Positions 52,640 to 61,612 of a DNA stretch of 64,000 nucleotides are shown piece after piece (the stretch's first letter is position 1; every line of letters starts with the position of its first letter). Under the pieces are notes generated by a model that saw only the letters and a program-made list of their open reading frames with translations, ran no database searches and was not told where the DNA came from. Source of the DNA: Rhizobiales bacterium PAR1 (GTDB lineage Bacteria > Pseudomonadota > Alphaproteobacteria > Rhizobiales > Beijerinckiaceae); the NCBI GenBank assembly GCA_002256205.1, contig NKIW01000007.1, forward strand, positions 124,001 to 188,000, read 5' to 3'. Both the position numbers and the translations under genes were made by a program.

Positions 52640-53483
52640 TGCGCCGATCTTCGGCGAAGATGATGCCACGCTCGCAACACGGGCGACCGTCTTCGCGCCA
52701 GACGCTTATGCCGGTAAAACGGTCCTTGTCTCGGGCGGCGCAGGCGGCATTGGCCGCGCCATCGGCTGGCTGCTCGGGCGTCTCGGCGCCAAAGTAATCC
52801 TCAGCGGGCGCGATCCGGCCAAGCTTGAGGATGCCGTACACGTGATGCGCACGGCGGGGCTCGATGTCAGCGGCCACGCCGTTGACATCCGAGAGGTTGA
52901 GGGTGTCGATGCGTTCTTCACGAAAATTGAGGCTGAGGGCGGGATCAACATCCTGATCAACAGCGCGGGCGGGCAGTTTCCACAACCGGCGATCGACATG
53001 AGTCCACGCGGCTGGAACGCCGTCGTCAACACCAATCTCAATGGCACGTTCTATATGATGCAGCGGGCGGCACGCGGCTGGCGCGATGCCAAGCGCCTCG
53101 GCAGCATTGTCAATATTGTGGTTGTGACGCGCGGCCTGCATGGCGTTGCGCATACCGTAGCAGCACGCGCCGGCGTGATCGGCCTTTCTGAAGCTCTCGC
53201 CGTGGAATGGGCGCCGCTCGGCATCCGCATCAATTGCATCGCACCGGGTGCGATCGAAACACCGGGCTGGCGCGTCTACAAGCCGGAACAGGTCGCGACC
53301 TATGCCCGCACCAATCCGATGATGCGGGTCGGCAGCGCATGGGAAATCGCCGAGGCCTGCGCCTGGCTCGGCGGCCCGTCTGCCGGCTATGTGACGGGTG
53401 AAGTTGTGCATGTTGCGGGCGGCTCGCAACTCTGGGGCGACACCTGGACGGGCGGACGCCCGGACTGGTTCAACCTGTCCTGA
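52632..53483 (+). CDS. Short-chain dehydrogenase/reductase, 2,4-dienoyl-CoA reductase-like
   Basis: The 283 residues form a Rossmann SDR with VLVSGGAGGIGRAIGWLLG near residue 33, NILINSAGGQF, and a C-terminal GYVTGEVVHVAGG. The usual YxxxK motif is not seen; the helix reads VARAGVIGLSEALAVEW-like, as in 2,4-dienoyl-CoA reductases that lack the Tyr. The start overlaps the dehydrogenase stop by 8 bp. A role in reducing a conjugated side-chain double bond, or an AtuB/AtuG-like step, would fit an isoprenoid acid. Confidence 0.83.
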   Translation: MADAPIFGEDDATLATRATVFAPDAYAGKTVLVSGGAGGIGRAIGWLLGRLGAKVILSGRDPAKLEDAVHVMRTAGLDVSGHAVDIREVEGVDAFFTKIEAEGGINILINSAGGQFPQPAIDMSPRGWNAVVNTNLNGTFYMMQRAARGWRDAKRLGSIVNIVVVTRGLHGVAHTVAARAGVIGLSEALAVEWAPLGIRINCIAPGAIETPGWRVYKPEQVATYARTNPMMRVGSAWEIAEACAWLGGPSAGYVTGEVVHVAGGSQLWGDTWTGGRPDWFNLS

Positions 53484-53494
53484 GAGGAGTGGTG

Positions 53495-54304
53495 ATGAGT
53501 TCGACTGAAGCGCCGGTCCTCTCATGCGAAGGGGTAGAACTCTCTTTCGGCGGCCTCAAGGCGCTCAAAGGCATCACCTTTTCTGTTCAGCCCGGCGAGA
53601 TTCTCGGTCTTGTCGGCCCGAATGGCTCCGGCAAGACCACGACGGTCAATGTCTCGACCGGCTTCTACAGGCCCAATGCTGGGCGGGTTCGGCTGTTTGG
53701 TGAGGATATCACTGGGATCAAGCCGGACAGGATCGCCCGGCGCGGCGTCGCGCGGACCTTCCAGAATCTCGCCCTCTTCAAGGGCATGAGCGTGCTCGAC
53801 AATATCCTGATCGGCCGCCACATCCATATGCGCCCGAGCGCGCTCGGTACGCTGTTCTACTGGTGGTGGGCACAACGCGAGGAACTCGCGCAGCGCCGGG
53901 TCGTCGAGGATGTCATCGAGTTCATGCAACTTCAGGACATCCGGGATGAGCCGGTGGAAGTCATCCCACTTGGACTCCAGAAGCGCGTCGAACTTGCCCG
54001 CGCCCTCGTCTCCGAACCGAAGCTCCTGATCCTCGATGAGCCTATGGCCGGCATGAATCAGGAGGAGAAGGAGTATATCGCGCGGTTCATTCTGGATGCG
54101 CGCGAGGAACGCGGCGTCACGATCCTGATCATTGAGCATCACATGGATGTGGTCACGGCGATTTGCGACCGTGCCATCGTGCTCTGCAACGGTGAAATCA
54201 TCGCTCAGGGCGAACCCCGTGCGGCGATTGCTGAACCTGCGGTCATCAAGGCGTATCTCGGCGAACGCGCGGCCCGCCGCGTCGGCATGGGAGATGCGGC
54301 GTGA
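53495..54304 (+). CDS. Branched-chain-type ABC importer ATPase, LivG family
   Basis: This cytoplasmic ATPase belongs to the hydrophobic amino acid/aromatic acid (HAAT) importer class. The 269 residues have Walker A GPNGSGKTTT near residue 45 and Walker B LLILDEPMAGMN. In place of the ABC signature LSxGxQ there is IPLGLQKRVELARAL, as in LivG relatives. AGGAG lies six bases before ATG 53495. It pairs with the LivF-like ATPase at 59580. A CoA ligase gene is inserted between this ATPase and the permeases. Confidence 0.9.
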   Translation: MSSTEAPVLSCEGVELSFGGLKALKGITFSVQPGEILGLVGPNGSGKTTTVNVSTGFYRPNAGRVRLFGEDITGIKPDRIARRGVARTFQNLALFKGMSVLDNILIGRHIHMRPSALGTLFYWWWAQREELAQRRVVEDVIEFMQLQDIRDEPVEVIPLGLQKRVELARALVSEPKLLILDEPMAGMNQEEKEYIARFILDAREERGVTILIIEHHMDVVTAICDRAIVLCNGEIIAQGEPRAAIAEPAVIKAYLGERAARRVGMGDAA

Positions 54305-56250
54305 GTATGCAAGCGATCAGCTGGGCGACGGCCCCCGACGGTGCACCAGCCACGCTGGTTGCCGCGCTTCATCGCAACGCGGCCCAGTTTGGCACCCGTA
54401 TCGCCTTCCGTGAGCGCAAATTTGGCATCTGGCAGCAACAGACCTGGGCTGAGGTTCTCGAAGAAATCCTCGCGCTGGCGGCCGGGTTCGAAAGCCATGG
54501 CCTGACAGCTGGCGCGGTCATGACATTGATCGGCGATAACCGTCCGCGCCTCTACTATTCCATGCTGGCCGCGAACATGCTGCGGGCCATCCCCTCACCT
54601 GCCTATCCCGATATTCCGCTCGAAGAATTGATCGCGGCCACCAAGCATGGCGCGCCGCTTCTCGCCATCGCCGAGGATCAGGAGCAGGTCGATAAGCTGC
54701 TCGAACTGCGTGAGGCCACCGGCCGCCCTGAAGTGATCGCCTTTGATGATGATCGTGGCCTGCGCGGCTATGAAGGCCAAAGTCCCGGGGGTCAGGGGCT
54801 TGTTTCGCTGGACTCGGTCTCGGAAGCGGGCCGAAAGCGTCTCGCAGAAGAACCGGAGCTGCGCGCGCGGCTGCTCTCCGTTGCACGGCCTGAAGATATC
54901 GCCATCCTGCTGCATTCCTCTGGCACGACGGGCGTGCCCAAGGGCATCCCGCTATCGCATGGAAACGCGGCGCGCGGCGTGCTGAATGCCGCCGCCAGCG
55001 GCTACTTCCGGCAGCACGATGAACTCTTCGCCTACCTTCCGATCGCGTGGGTTGGTGACTTTGCCTTCATCATCTCCGCCGGCGTGATGATGGCCGGCGT
55101 GATCAACATTCCCGAGCGGCAGGAAACGGTTCTGCCGGATCTGCGTGCCGCAGCGCCGACCTTCTACCTTGCGGCGCCGCGTGCCTGGGACCAGATGCTG
55201 ACGCGGATTCAGGTCGGGATGCAGGAATCGACCCCGCTCAAGCGGAAATTGTTCGATTTCTTCATGCCGCGCGCCGTTGAACTCGAAAAGAAACGCCTTG
55301 CCGGTGGCTCGCCAACGTTTTCCGAGCGGGTCGTCGACTGGTTCGGCGACAAGATCATCCGCGCCCCGCTCCGGGACTGGATCGGGCTCGCGCGTTGTGA
55401 TCGCGCCTATACCGGTGGTGAGGCGCTGGGCGAGGATACCTTCATCTTCTTCCGGGCGCTCGGCATCAAGCTCAAGCAGTTCTATGGCCAGACCGAGACC
55501 TGCGCCCTCACTGCCGCGCAGCAGGAAGGCCATGTGAAACTGCACACGGTTGGCCGTCCGATGCAGGGCGTCGAGGTCAAGTTGAGCGACGAAGGCGAGA
55601 TTCTCGTCCGCTCACCCTCGGTCTTTTCCGGCTATTTCGATGATCCCGAGAGCAGCGCGAAGTCCCTTACCGGTGGCTGGCTTCATACCGGTGATGCCGG
55701 GCGGATCGAGGATGACGGCGAACTCGTCGTTCTGGGTCGTGTCAGCGAAATCGTCCATACGGCCAAGGGCGAGCGCTATATTCCGAATTTCATCGAGAAC
55801 CGCCTGAAATTCAGCCCCTTCATTCGCAATGTCGCGGTGATGGGCGCCGGTCGTGACATGCTCACCGCGATCATCTGCATCGATTTTGACGCCGTCGGCC
55901 ATTGGGCCGAGGAACGCGCGATCTCCTACACCTCCTACGCGGATCTTTCGCAGAAACCGCAGGTCCATGCGTTGATCGGCACGGTCGTGGAGCACGTCAA
56001 CAGCATCCAGCCCGAAGGCCTGCGGATCCGCCGTTTCGTCAATCTTCACAAGGATTTCGACGCCGATGACGGCGAGATTACCCGCACGCGAAAGCTGCGG
56101 CGCAATGTGATCGAGACCAACTATGCCGTGCTGATCGATGCGCTCTATGCCGGCGATCAGGAATGCACCTACCGCGCAGTGATCGCCTATGAAAACGGCG
56201 AAAAGGGCGAGATCGTCAGAAGGCTGGTCATCAGCGAGGCAAAACCATGA
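54301..56250 (+). CDS. AMP-binding acyl-CoA synthetase, long-chain type (first of three ligases)
   Basis: This adenylate-forming enzyme activates a carboxylic acid to its CoA ester. The 649 residues show the phosphate loop LLHSSGTTGVPKGIPLSH near residue 205, YGQTETCALT near 395 and TGDAGRIEDDGELVVLGR near 462. The C-terminal catalytic Lys region is near ITRTRKLRRNVI. The size and the segment FFMPRAVELEKKRL fit the FadD15-like long-chain group. GTG 54301 with GGGAG at seven bases overlaps the LivG stop. Its place inside a transporter operon suggests activation coupled to uptake. Confidence 0.88.
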   Translation: MSMQAISWATAPDGAPATLVAALHRNAAQFGTRIAFRERKFGIWQQQTWAEVLEEILALAAGFESHGLTAGAVMTLIGDNRPRLYYSMLAANMLRAIPSPAYPDIPLEELIAATKHGAPLLAIAEDQEQVDKLLELREATGRPEVIAFDDDRGLRGYEGQSPGGQGLVSLDSVSEAGRKRLAEEPELRARLLSVARPEDIAILLHSSGTTGVPKGIPLSHGNAARGVLNAAASGYFRQHDELFAYLPIAWVGDFAFIISAGVMMAGVINIPERQETVLPDLRAAAPTFYLAAPRAWDQMLTRIQVGMQESTPLKRKLFDFFMPRAVELEKKRLAGGSPTFSERVVDWFGDKIIRAPLRDWIGLARCDRAYTGGEALGEDTFIFFRALGIKLKQFYGQTETCALTAAQQEGHVKLHTVGRPMQGVEVKLSDEGEILVRSPSVFSGYFDDPESSAKSLTGGWLHTGDAGRIEDDGELVVLGRVSEIVHTAKGERYIPNFIENRLKFSPFIRNVAVMGAGRDMLTAIICIDFDAVGHWAEERAISYTSYADLSQKPQVHALIGTVVEHVNSIQPEGLRIRRFVNLHKDFDADDGEITRTRKLRRNVIETNYAVLIDALYAGDQECTYRAVIAYENGEKGEIVRRLVISEAKP

Positions 56251-57137
56251 TCGACTGGATTCTCCTCGCTGAACTCGGGGTCAACGGCATCTTCATCGGG
56301 ATGATGTATTCGCTGATCTCGCTCGGCCTTGTGCTGATCTACAAGACTTCCGGCATCGTCAATCTCGCGCAAGGTGCCATCGCGATGACCGCAGGCTATG
56401 TTGCCTGGGCGCTCGCAACGGTCTCCGGCCTGCCGGTTCTGGTGGTGGCCCCCATCGCCATGGCCGTGATGTTCGGCTTCGGCCTCATGATCGAGCGGAT
56501 TGCCCTGCGCCGGATGATCGGCCATCCGGTATTGATGACGATCATGCTGACCCTCGGCCTCGAGATTTTCCTGCGTGGTCTGCTGCCTGGCGTTTTCGGC
56601 GCGGCAGTCAAGCGGCTGGATCTCGGTATCCCGCAGGCGCCGCTTTTTGTCGGCGAACTCCTGCTCAACCGTGCGACCCTGACCGGCGGCGTGATCGCGC
56701 TAGTGCTGCTCCTTGCCTCGATCTGGTTTTTCGGCTCGCGGCAGGGCGTGGTGATGCGCGCCGTGGCCGATGATCAGACCGCGTCATGGTCCGTCGGCAT
56801 TCGGGTCGAACGCGCGATTGCCATTGCCTGGGGCATGTCCGCCATGGCCGCGACCGCAGCCGGCATCCTCTGGGGTGCGACGCAGGGCGTCGACTGGTCG
56901 CTCTCGCTGCTGCTGATCAAGGGCCTTGCCATCGCCATTCTCGGCGGGCTCGATTCCATTCGGGGCGTGTTGTTCGCCGGGGTGATCGTGGGCGTCGCGG
57001 AAAGCCTTGCCACAGGCCTGCTCGATCCGATCGTCGGTGGCGGTACGCGCGATGTCATCGCCTCGGTCATCATCCTCGGAACCCTGCTGCTCAAGCCCCA
57101 TGGCTTGTTCGGCGAAGCGCATATCGAGAGGGTGTGA
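56247..57137 (+). CDS. Branched-chain-type ABC importer permease, LivH family
   Basis: This inner-membrane subunit has 296 residues with about eight hydrophobic segments and the LivH marks NGIFIGMMYSLISLGLVLIY, GIVNLAQGAIAMTAGY and the coupling-helix region GIRVERAIAIAWGMSAMAAT. The end GGTRDVIASVIILGTLLLKP is typical. It overlaps the ligase stop by four bases and is followed after 3 bp by the LivM gene. Confidence 0.92.
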   Translation: MIDWILLAELGVNGIFIGMMYSLISLGLVLIYKTSGIVNLAQGAIAMTAGYVAWALATVSGLPVLVVAPIAMAVMFGFGLMIERIALRRMIGHPVLMTIMLTLGLEIFLRGLLPGVFGAAVKRLDLGIPQAPLFVGELLLNRATLTGGVIALVLLLASIWFFGSRQGVVMRAVADDQTASWSVGIRVERAIAIAWGMSAMAATAAGILWGATQGVDWSLSLLLIKGLAIAILGGLDSIRGVLFAGVIVGVAESLATGLLDPIVGGGTRDVIASVIILGTLLLKPHGLFGEAHIERV

Positions 57138-57140
57138 GCC

Positions 57141-58214
57141 ATGTTTTACCGCCGCTCCGGTATCCGCCACACACGCTACCAATCCGAGCGCCAGCTTTTT
57201 CCGCTGGGGTTTGATCGCTTCCTGATCCTCAGCGTGCTCGCCGTCCTGCTGGCCGCGCCCTTCCTGTTCGACCGGCTCTATGTAACCGGGTACCTGCTGC
57301 CGTGGCTGATCTGGTCCTCGGCGGCACTCGGCCTCAACCTCCTGATGGGTGGCGCCGGACAAGTGCATCTCGGCTACGGTGCCGTGATGGCGATGGGTGC
57401 CTATGGCTCGGTGCATCTCATGCGCTTCGGCGCTCCGCTCGAACTTGCGATGATCGCCGGAGGACTGATCAGCGCGTCGGTCGGCATCATCTTCGGTGCG
57501 GCGGCGCTCCGGGTGAAGGGCATCTACCTCGCGATGGCGACGCTCGCGATGCAATCCATCGTCGATTTCGTGATCTCACAGACTCCGGCGATTTCCGGTG
57601 GCGCTCTGGCGACCTTGCAGGCCCCACCGGCGCGGTTTCTGGGCATCAGCCTGAGCGGTGAACGCGAGACCTACTATTTCGCGCTGCTGGTCTGTGCTGT
57701 GATCACGCTGTTCATGCTGAATGTCCGGCGAACCAGCTTCGGGCGCGCCCTCGCCGCGATCCGCGAGAAGGATTACGCGGCGGAAATCCTCGGCATCTCC
57801 ACCTTGCGCTACAAGCTCATGGCATTCTGGGTTTCGTCGTTTATCGGCGGGGTTGTCGGCTCAGTTCTGGCGATTTGCTATCTTCGCGCCGTGTCGCCCG
57901 ACCAGTTTCACCTCGACCTTTCGATCCAGATTCTGGCGATGGTGATTGTCGGCGGTCTTGGCAGCGTCCTCGGGCCGTTTTTCGGCGCGGCGCTGGTGTT
58001 GTTCGCGCCAATTCTGATCAACAATGCGCTCGGAAGCGCCTTCAGCACGTTTGGCATGACCGTGCCGATCGATCTCAGGGCGCATCTGCCGCTGGTGGCC
58101 TATGGCGCTTTGGTCATCGGCTTTCTGCTCTACGAGCCTTACGGGCTCGCCAAAATTTACTCGAACGTCCGAACCTACTTGCTCGTTTGGCCATTCCGGC
58201 ACGCGCAACGCTAG
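57141..58214 (+). CDS. Branched-chain-type ABC importer permease, LivM family
   Basis: The 357 residues start with a hydrophilic N-terminal extension, then membrane segments with SAALGLNLLMGGAGQVHLGY and MAMGAYGSVHLMRFGAPLEL. The coupling loop RRTSFGRALAAIREKDYAAEI is near residue 194. LivM forms the heterodimeric channel with LivH. The gene is tightly spaced on both sides. The C-terminal tail after the last helix ends in a basic stretch. Confidence 0.92.
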   Translation: MFYRRSGIRHTRYQSERQLFPLGFDRFLILSVLAVLLAAPFLFDRLYVTGYLLPWLIWSSAALGLNLLMGGAGQVHLGYGAVMAMGAYGSVHLMRFGAPLELAMIAGGLISASVGIIFGAAALRVKGIYLAMATLAMQSIVDFVISQTPAISGGALATLQAPPARFLGISLSGERETYYFALLVCAVITLFMLNVRRTSFGRALAAIREKDYAAEILGISTLRYKLMAFWVSSFIGGVVGSVLAICYLRAVSPDQFHLDLSIQILAMVIVGGLGSVLGPFFGAALVLFAPILINNALGSAFSTFGMTVPIDLRAHLPLVAYGALVIGFLLYEPYGLAKIYSNVRTYLLVWPFRHAQR

Positions 58215-58244
58215 GTCACGGCCGCAAAAAAGGAGGAGACGCCC

Positions 58245-59510
58245 ATGAAGATGACTCGCCGGACTTTCGTGGCCAGCGCGGCCGCCGGGATCGCCGCACC
58301 GACGATCTGCACAACTGGGGCTTTTGCCCAGGAGAAGGTGGTGCGCATCTCAGCACCGCAGGATTTCACCCGCATCTATACCTTCGTGACCTCGGAATAC
58401 AGCCAGGGCCAGCGTGACTATTTCACCCTGATCAACGAGCGTGGCGGTGTCGGCGGCTACAAGCTCGTCATCGACGTCTCGGACCACGCCAACGACCTGC
58501 CGCGCGCCATCGAGGCCTATGAGCGCGGCAAGCGTGAGGGTGCCGTGGCGATCGATCCGCTGTCCACGCCGGTGGCCCGCGCGCTGGTGCCGCGTGCGCT
58601 GGAAGACAAGATCAACCTGATCACCGCCTATTCCGGGCGTTCGGATGCTGCGGATGGTTCGGTTTTTCCTTATGTCCTGCCGCTTTCGATCAATTACTGG
58701 TCACAGGCCGGGCTGATCGTCGAGCAGTTCAAGCGGATCGAAAAGGGTTCGCTTCAGGGCAAGAAGCTCGCCTTCGTGCATATCGATACGCCCTTCGGCA
58801 AGGAGCCACTGCCAATCCTCGAAGTGCTCGCCAAGCGCGAGGGCTTCACCCTGAACGCCTTCCCCTACACCCCGCCGGGCAACGACCAATCCGCGATCTG
58901 GCCGCAGGTCCGGCGTGCGCGCCCGGATTTCACGGTATTCTGGGGCGCGGCTGTGGGCCAGACAGTTGCGCTGTCGGAAGCGATCCGCAACGGCCTGCCG
59001 ATGGACCGTGTCTCGTCCAGCGTCTGGCTCTCGGAATCGGACATGGATGTCGTGGGCCGCGCGGCGGCAAAGGGTGTGATGAAGATCGAACCTTGCGTCG
59101 GCGGACGCGAGCCCAAGATCATCAAGGACATCCTCGCCGAAGTGGTCGGCAAGGGCAAAGGCGCCGGGCCAGAGGCCAAGGTCGGTACCGGTTACTACAA
59201 TTATGGTGTCCAGATGGCCTCACTGATTGCCGAAGGGGTGCGCATGGCGGCTCAGAAGGCCCCGAACGGTCCCGTCACCGGGCCTTGGCTGAATGCAGGT
59301 CTTACAGCGATCAAGAACTTCACCGCCGAAGGCCTGCTGCCGCCCACGACCATCACCCCGGATGATCATCAGGGCGGCGGCATGGGTCGCGTCGCGCAGT
59401 GGGACGGCAACAAGTTCGTGCCGATCACGGATTGGTTCACGGCCAATCAGGACGTGGTCTGGGACGAAATCCGCAAATACTCCGCCGAATTCAAGAAATC
59501 CGGCAAATAA
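58245..59510 (+). CDS. Periplasmic substrate-binding protein, LivK/Peripla_BP_6 family
   Basis: This 421-residue binder starts with MKMTRRTFVASAAAGIA, an RR-containing signal that may use the Tat route, cleaving after AFA before QEKVV. Family I periplasmic-binding features include VHIDTPFGKEPLPILEVLAK and LPMDRVSSSVWLSESDMDV. AAGGAGGAG precedes the ATG. Relatives bind amino acids, aromatic acids or amides; the ligase-rich operon argues for an organic acid. A strong hairpin follows the gene, probably raising its mRNA level over the distal genes. Confidence 0.9.
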   Translation: MKMTRRTFVASAAAGIAAPTICTTGAFAQEKVVRISAPQDFTRIYTFVTSEYSQGQRDYFTLINERGGVGGYKLVIDVSDHANDLPRAIEAYERGKREGAVAIDPLSTPVARALVPRALEDKINLITAYSGRSDAADGSVFPYVLPLSINYWSQAGLIVEQFKRIEKGSLQGKKLAFVHIDTPFGKEPLPILEVLAKREGFTLNAFPYTPPGNDQSAIWPQVRRARPDFTVFWGAAVGQTVALSEAIRNGLPMDRVSSSVWLSESDMDVVGRAAAKGVMKIEPCVGGREPKIIKDILAEVVGKGKGAGPEAKVGTGYYNYGVQMASLIAEGVRMAAQKAPNGPVTGPWLNAGLTAIKNFTAEGLLPPTTITPDDHQGGGMGRVAQWDGNKFVPITDWFTANQDVVWDEIRKYSAEFKKSGK

Positions 59511-59524
59511 GGCCAACACCCATC

Positions 59525-59550
59525 ACTGCCCGGTCCCATGGCCGGGCAGT
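59525..59550 (+). terminator. Intra-operon hairpin after the binding-protein gene
   Basis: ACTGCCCGG and CCGGGCAGT form a perfect nine-base stem around an eight-base loop, 15 bp after the stop. It is followed only by TTCCC, so it is more likely a stability element or partial terminator than a full stop. Confidence 0.55.
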
Positions 59551-59579
59551 TCCCTTCCGGGCCGCTAAGGAATGCTCCT

Positions 59580-60371
59580 ATGTCGCTCCTAACGCTCAAT
59601 AATATCGAAGTCGCCTACGATCGGGTGTTCCTTGCGATCAAGGGGGTTTCGATCGAGGTGCCGAAAGGCGGCCTCGTCACGCTGCTCGGGGCGAATGGCG
59701 CGGGCAAGAGCACGGTCCTCAAATCCATTTCCGGCCTGCTGGCGCCGGAACGCGGCGAGGTCACGCGCGGAGAAATCCTGTTCGACGGCGAGTCCTTGCT
59801 ATCGCTCGATCCACCGAGCCGCGTGCGCCGGGGGCTCGTTCATGTGCTGGAAGGACGGCGGGTTTTCGGGCATCTGACGCCGAAGGAAAATCTGCTCGCC
59901 GCCGCCACGATGCACAAGGATCGCGGCGAAGTCTCGGCGCTGATCGACCAGATGTTCCAGTTGTTTCCGCGCCTCGCAGAGCGCGCCAGCGCGTCGGCGG
60001 GTTATCTCTCCGGTGGCGAGCAGCAGATGCTGGCGATTGGCCGTGCGCTGATGACCAAGCCGCGTCTCCTGATGCTGGACGAGCCGAGCCTTGGCCTTGC
60101 GCCCTTCCTCGTGGACGAGATTTTCGACATCATCCGCCGGATCAACGAGGAAAACGGTGTTGCGGTGCTGCTGGTCGAGCAGAACGCGACGGCAGCGCTC
60201 GAAATCGCTCATTCCGGCTACCTGATCGAAAATGGTCGCATCCTGATGAGCGGCGATGCTGAGGCACTTCGCTCCAACCCTGACGTGGTGGAGGCCTATC
60301 TCGGCGGTCATCAGCGCGTCGATTATCACGCGGTGAAGCATTACCGTCGCCGCAAACGGTGGCTCTCATGA
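59580..60371 (+). CDS. Branched-chain-type ABC importer ATPase, LivF family
   Basis: This is the second ATPase of the importer. The 263 residues have Walker A GANGAGKSTVLKSISGLL, signature LSGGEQQMLAIGRAL and Walker B LLMLDEPSLGLAP. ATG 59580 is preceded by AAGGA at eight bases; the earlier frame opening at 59538 overlaps the hairpin and lacks homology. The stop overlaps the next ligase start (ATGA). Confidence 0.92.
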   Translation: MSLLTLNNIEVAYDRVFLAIKGVSIEVPKGGLVTLLGANGAGKSTVLKSISGLLAPERGEVTRGEILFDGESLLSLDPPSRVRRGLVHVLEGRRVFGHLTPKENLLAAATMHKDRGEVSALIDQMFQLFPRLAERASASAGYLSGGEQQMLAIGRALMTKPRLLMLDEPSLGLAPFLVDEIFDIIRRINEENGVAVLLVEQNATAALEIAHSGYLIENGRILMSGDAEALRSNPDVVEAYLGGHQRVDYHAVKHYRRRKRWLS

Positions 60372-61612
60372 TGGGCCATCCCGACACCTTCTTCGATGCG
60401 CTTGAAATCCGCGATCCCGCAGCGCGCAGCGCTGATCATATTAGGCGCGTCAAGGCGACGATTACCGCCGCCCTCGCCCTTCCCGCCTGGCGCGCGCACC
60501 TCGGTCCGGTAAACCCGGCGGAGATCGACAGTCCCGCCGCGCTCGCACAACTCCCCGTTCTGCGCAAATCTGCGCTCCCGGCGCTTCAGAAGGCCATGCG
60601 TCCTTTCGGCGGCCTGATGCCGGGACAGCCGGGCCACTGGAAACGGCTGATGATGTCGCCGGGGCCAATTTTCGAGCCGGAGGCCAACGAGATCGACCCT
60701 TGGCACGTCGCGCGGGCGATGTATGCCGCCGGCATTCGCGCCGGCGATATCATCCAGAACACCTTTTCCTACCATCTCACGCCCGGCGCCTGGTGCTTTG
60801 ACGGCGGCGCCCGGCAGATCGGCTGTGCGGTGATCCCCGCCGGGCCGGGCAATACGGACGCCCAGCTTGACCTGATCGAGGCCTATCAGCCCAGCGTCTA
60901 CACCGGCACGCCCGATTACCTGAAGATCATCCTCGAAGCAGCAGACGATAAAGGCCGGGATGTCTCTTCGCTCCGCCGCGCTCTGGTTTCGGGGGCTGCC
61001 TTCCCGCCTTCACTTCAGGCATGGATCGCGGCGCGCGGGATCGACGCCTATCAATGCTACGCAACAGCCGAATGTGGCGTGATCGCCTACGAGACATCCG
61101 CCCGCGAAGGGCTGGTACTGGACGAGGATCTTCTCGTCGAGATCGTCCGTCCCGGCACCGGCATTCCGGTCGAGCCGGGTGAAGTCGGTGAGATTGTTGT
61201 GACGGTGCTGGACCCTGCCAAGCCGCTGGTGAGGCTCGCGGTCGGTGACCTCTCCGCCTTCCTGCCCGGCCCCTCGCCGTGCGGGCGTACCAATGGCCGG
61301 ATCAAGGGCTGGATGGGCCGCGCCGACCAGACCGCGAAGGTCAAGGGGATGTTTGTCCGCCCCGAGCAGGTGGCGACGCTTCTGGCCAGCCTGCCGCAAG
61401 CCAGCCGCGCCCGACTCGTCATCACGCGAGCCAACGAGCAGGACCAGTTGTTACTGCGTCTTGAAAGCGGCTCCGGTGGTCATACTCTCGTTGAACCCGC
61501 CAGAAGCACCGCCCGCAGCATTCTCAAGCTGGATACCGCCATAGAGATCGTCGAACCGGGGCATTTGCCGCGCGATGGCATCGTGATCGAAGACCGTCGG
61601 GGGGCGGTATGA
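60368..61612 (+). CDS. Phenylacetate-CoA ligase-like adenylate-forming enzyme (second ligase)
   Basis: The 414 residues follow the PaaK subfamily. DIIQNTFSYHLTPGAWCFDG and the central region GAAFPPSLQAWIAARGIDAY are PaaK-like, and CYATAECGVIAYETSA corresponds to the A5 motif. The segment RIKGWMGRADQTAKVKGMFV contains the hinge and C-terminal domain start. The Ser/Thr/Gly-rich phosphate loop appears weak: the expected region reads MMSPGPIFEPEANE. It is coupled to livF and to the next ligase by ATGA overlaps. Substrate unknown; aryl-acetic or cyclic acids are typical for the family. Confidence 0.82.
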   Translation: MMGHPDTFFDALEIRDPAARSADHIRRVKATITAALALPAWRAHLGPVNPAEIDSPAALAQLPVLRKSALPALQKAMRPFGGLMPGQPGHWKRLMMSPGPIFEPEANEIDPWHVARAMYAAGIRAGDIIQNTFSYHLTPGAWCFDGGARQIGCAVIPAGPGNTDAQLDLIEAYQPSVYTGTPDYLKIILEAADDKGRDVSSLRRALVSGAAFPPSLQAWIAARGIDAYQCYATAECGVIAYETSAREGLVLDEDLLVEIVRPGTGIPVEPGEVGEIVVTVLDPAKPLVRLAVGDLSAFLPGPSPCGRTNGRIKGWMGRADQTAKVKGMFVRPEQVATLLASLPQASRARLVITRANEQDQLLLRLESGSGGHTLVEPARSTARSILKLDTAIEIVEPGHLPRDGIVIEDRRGAV

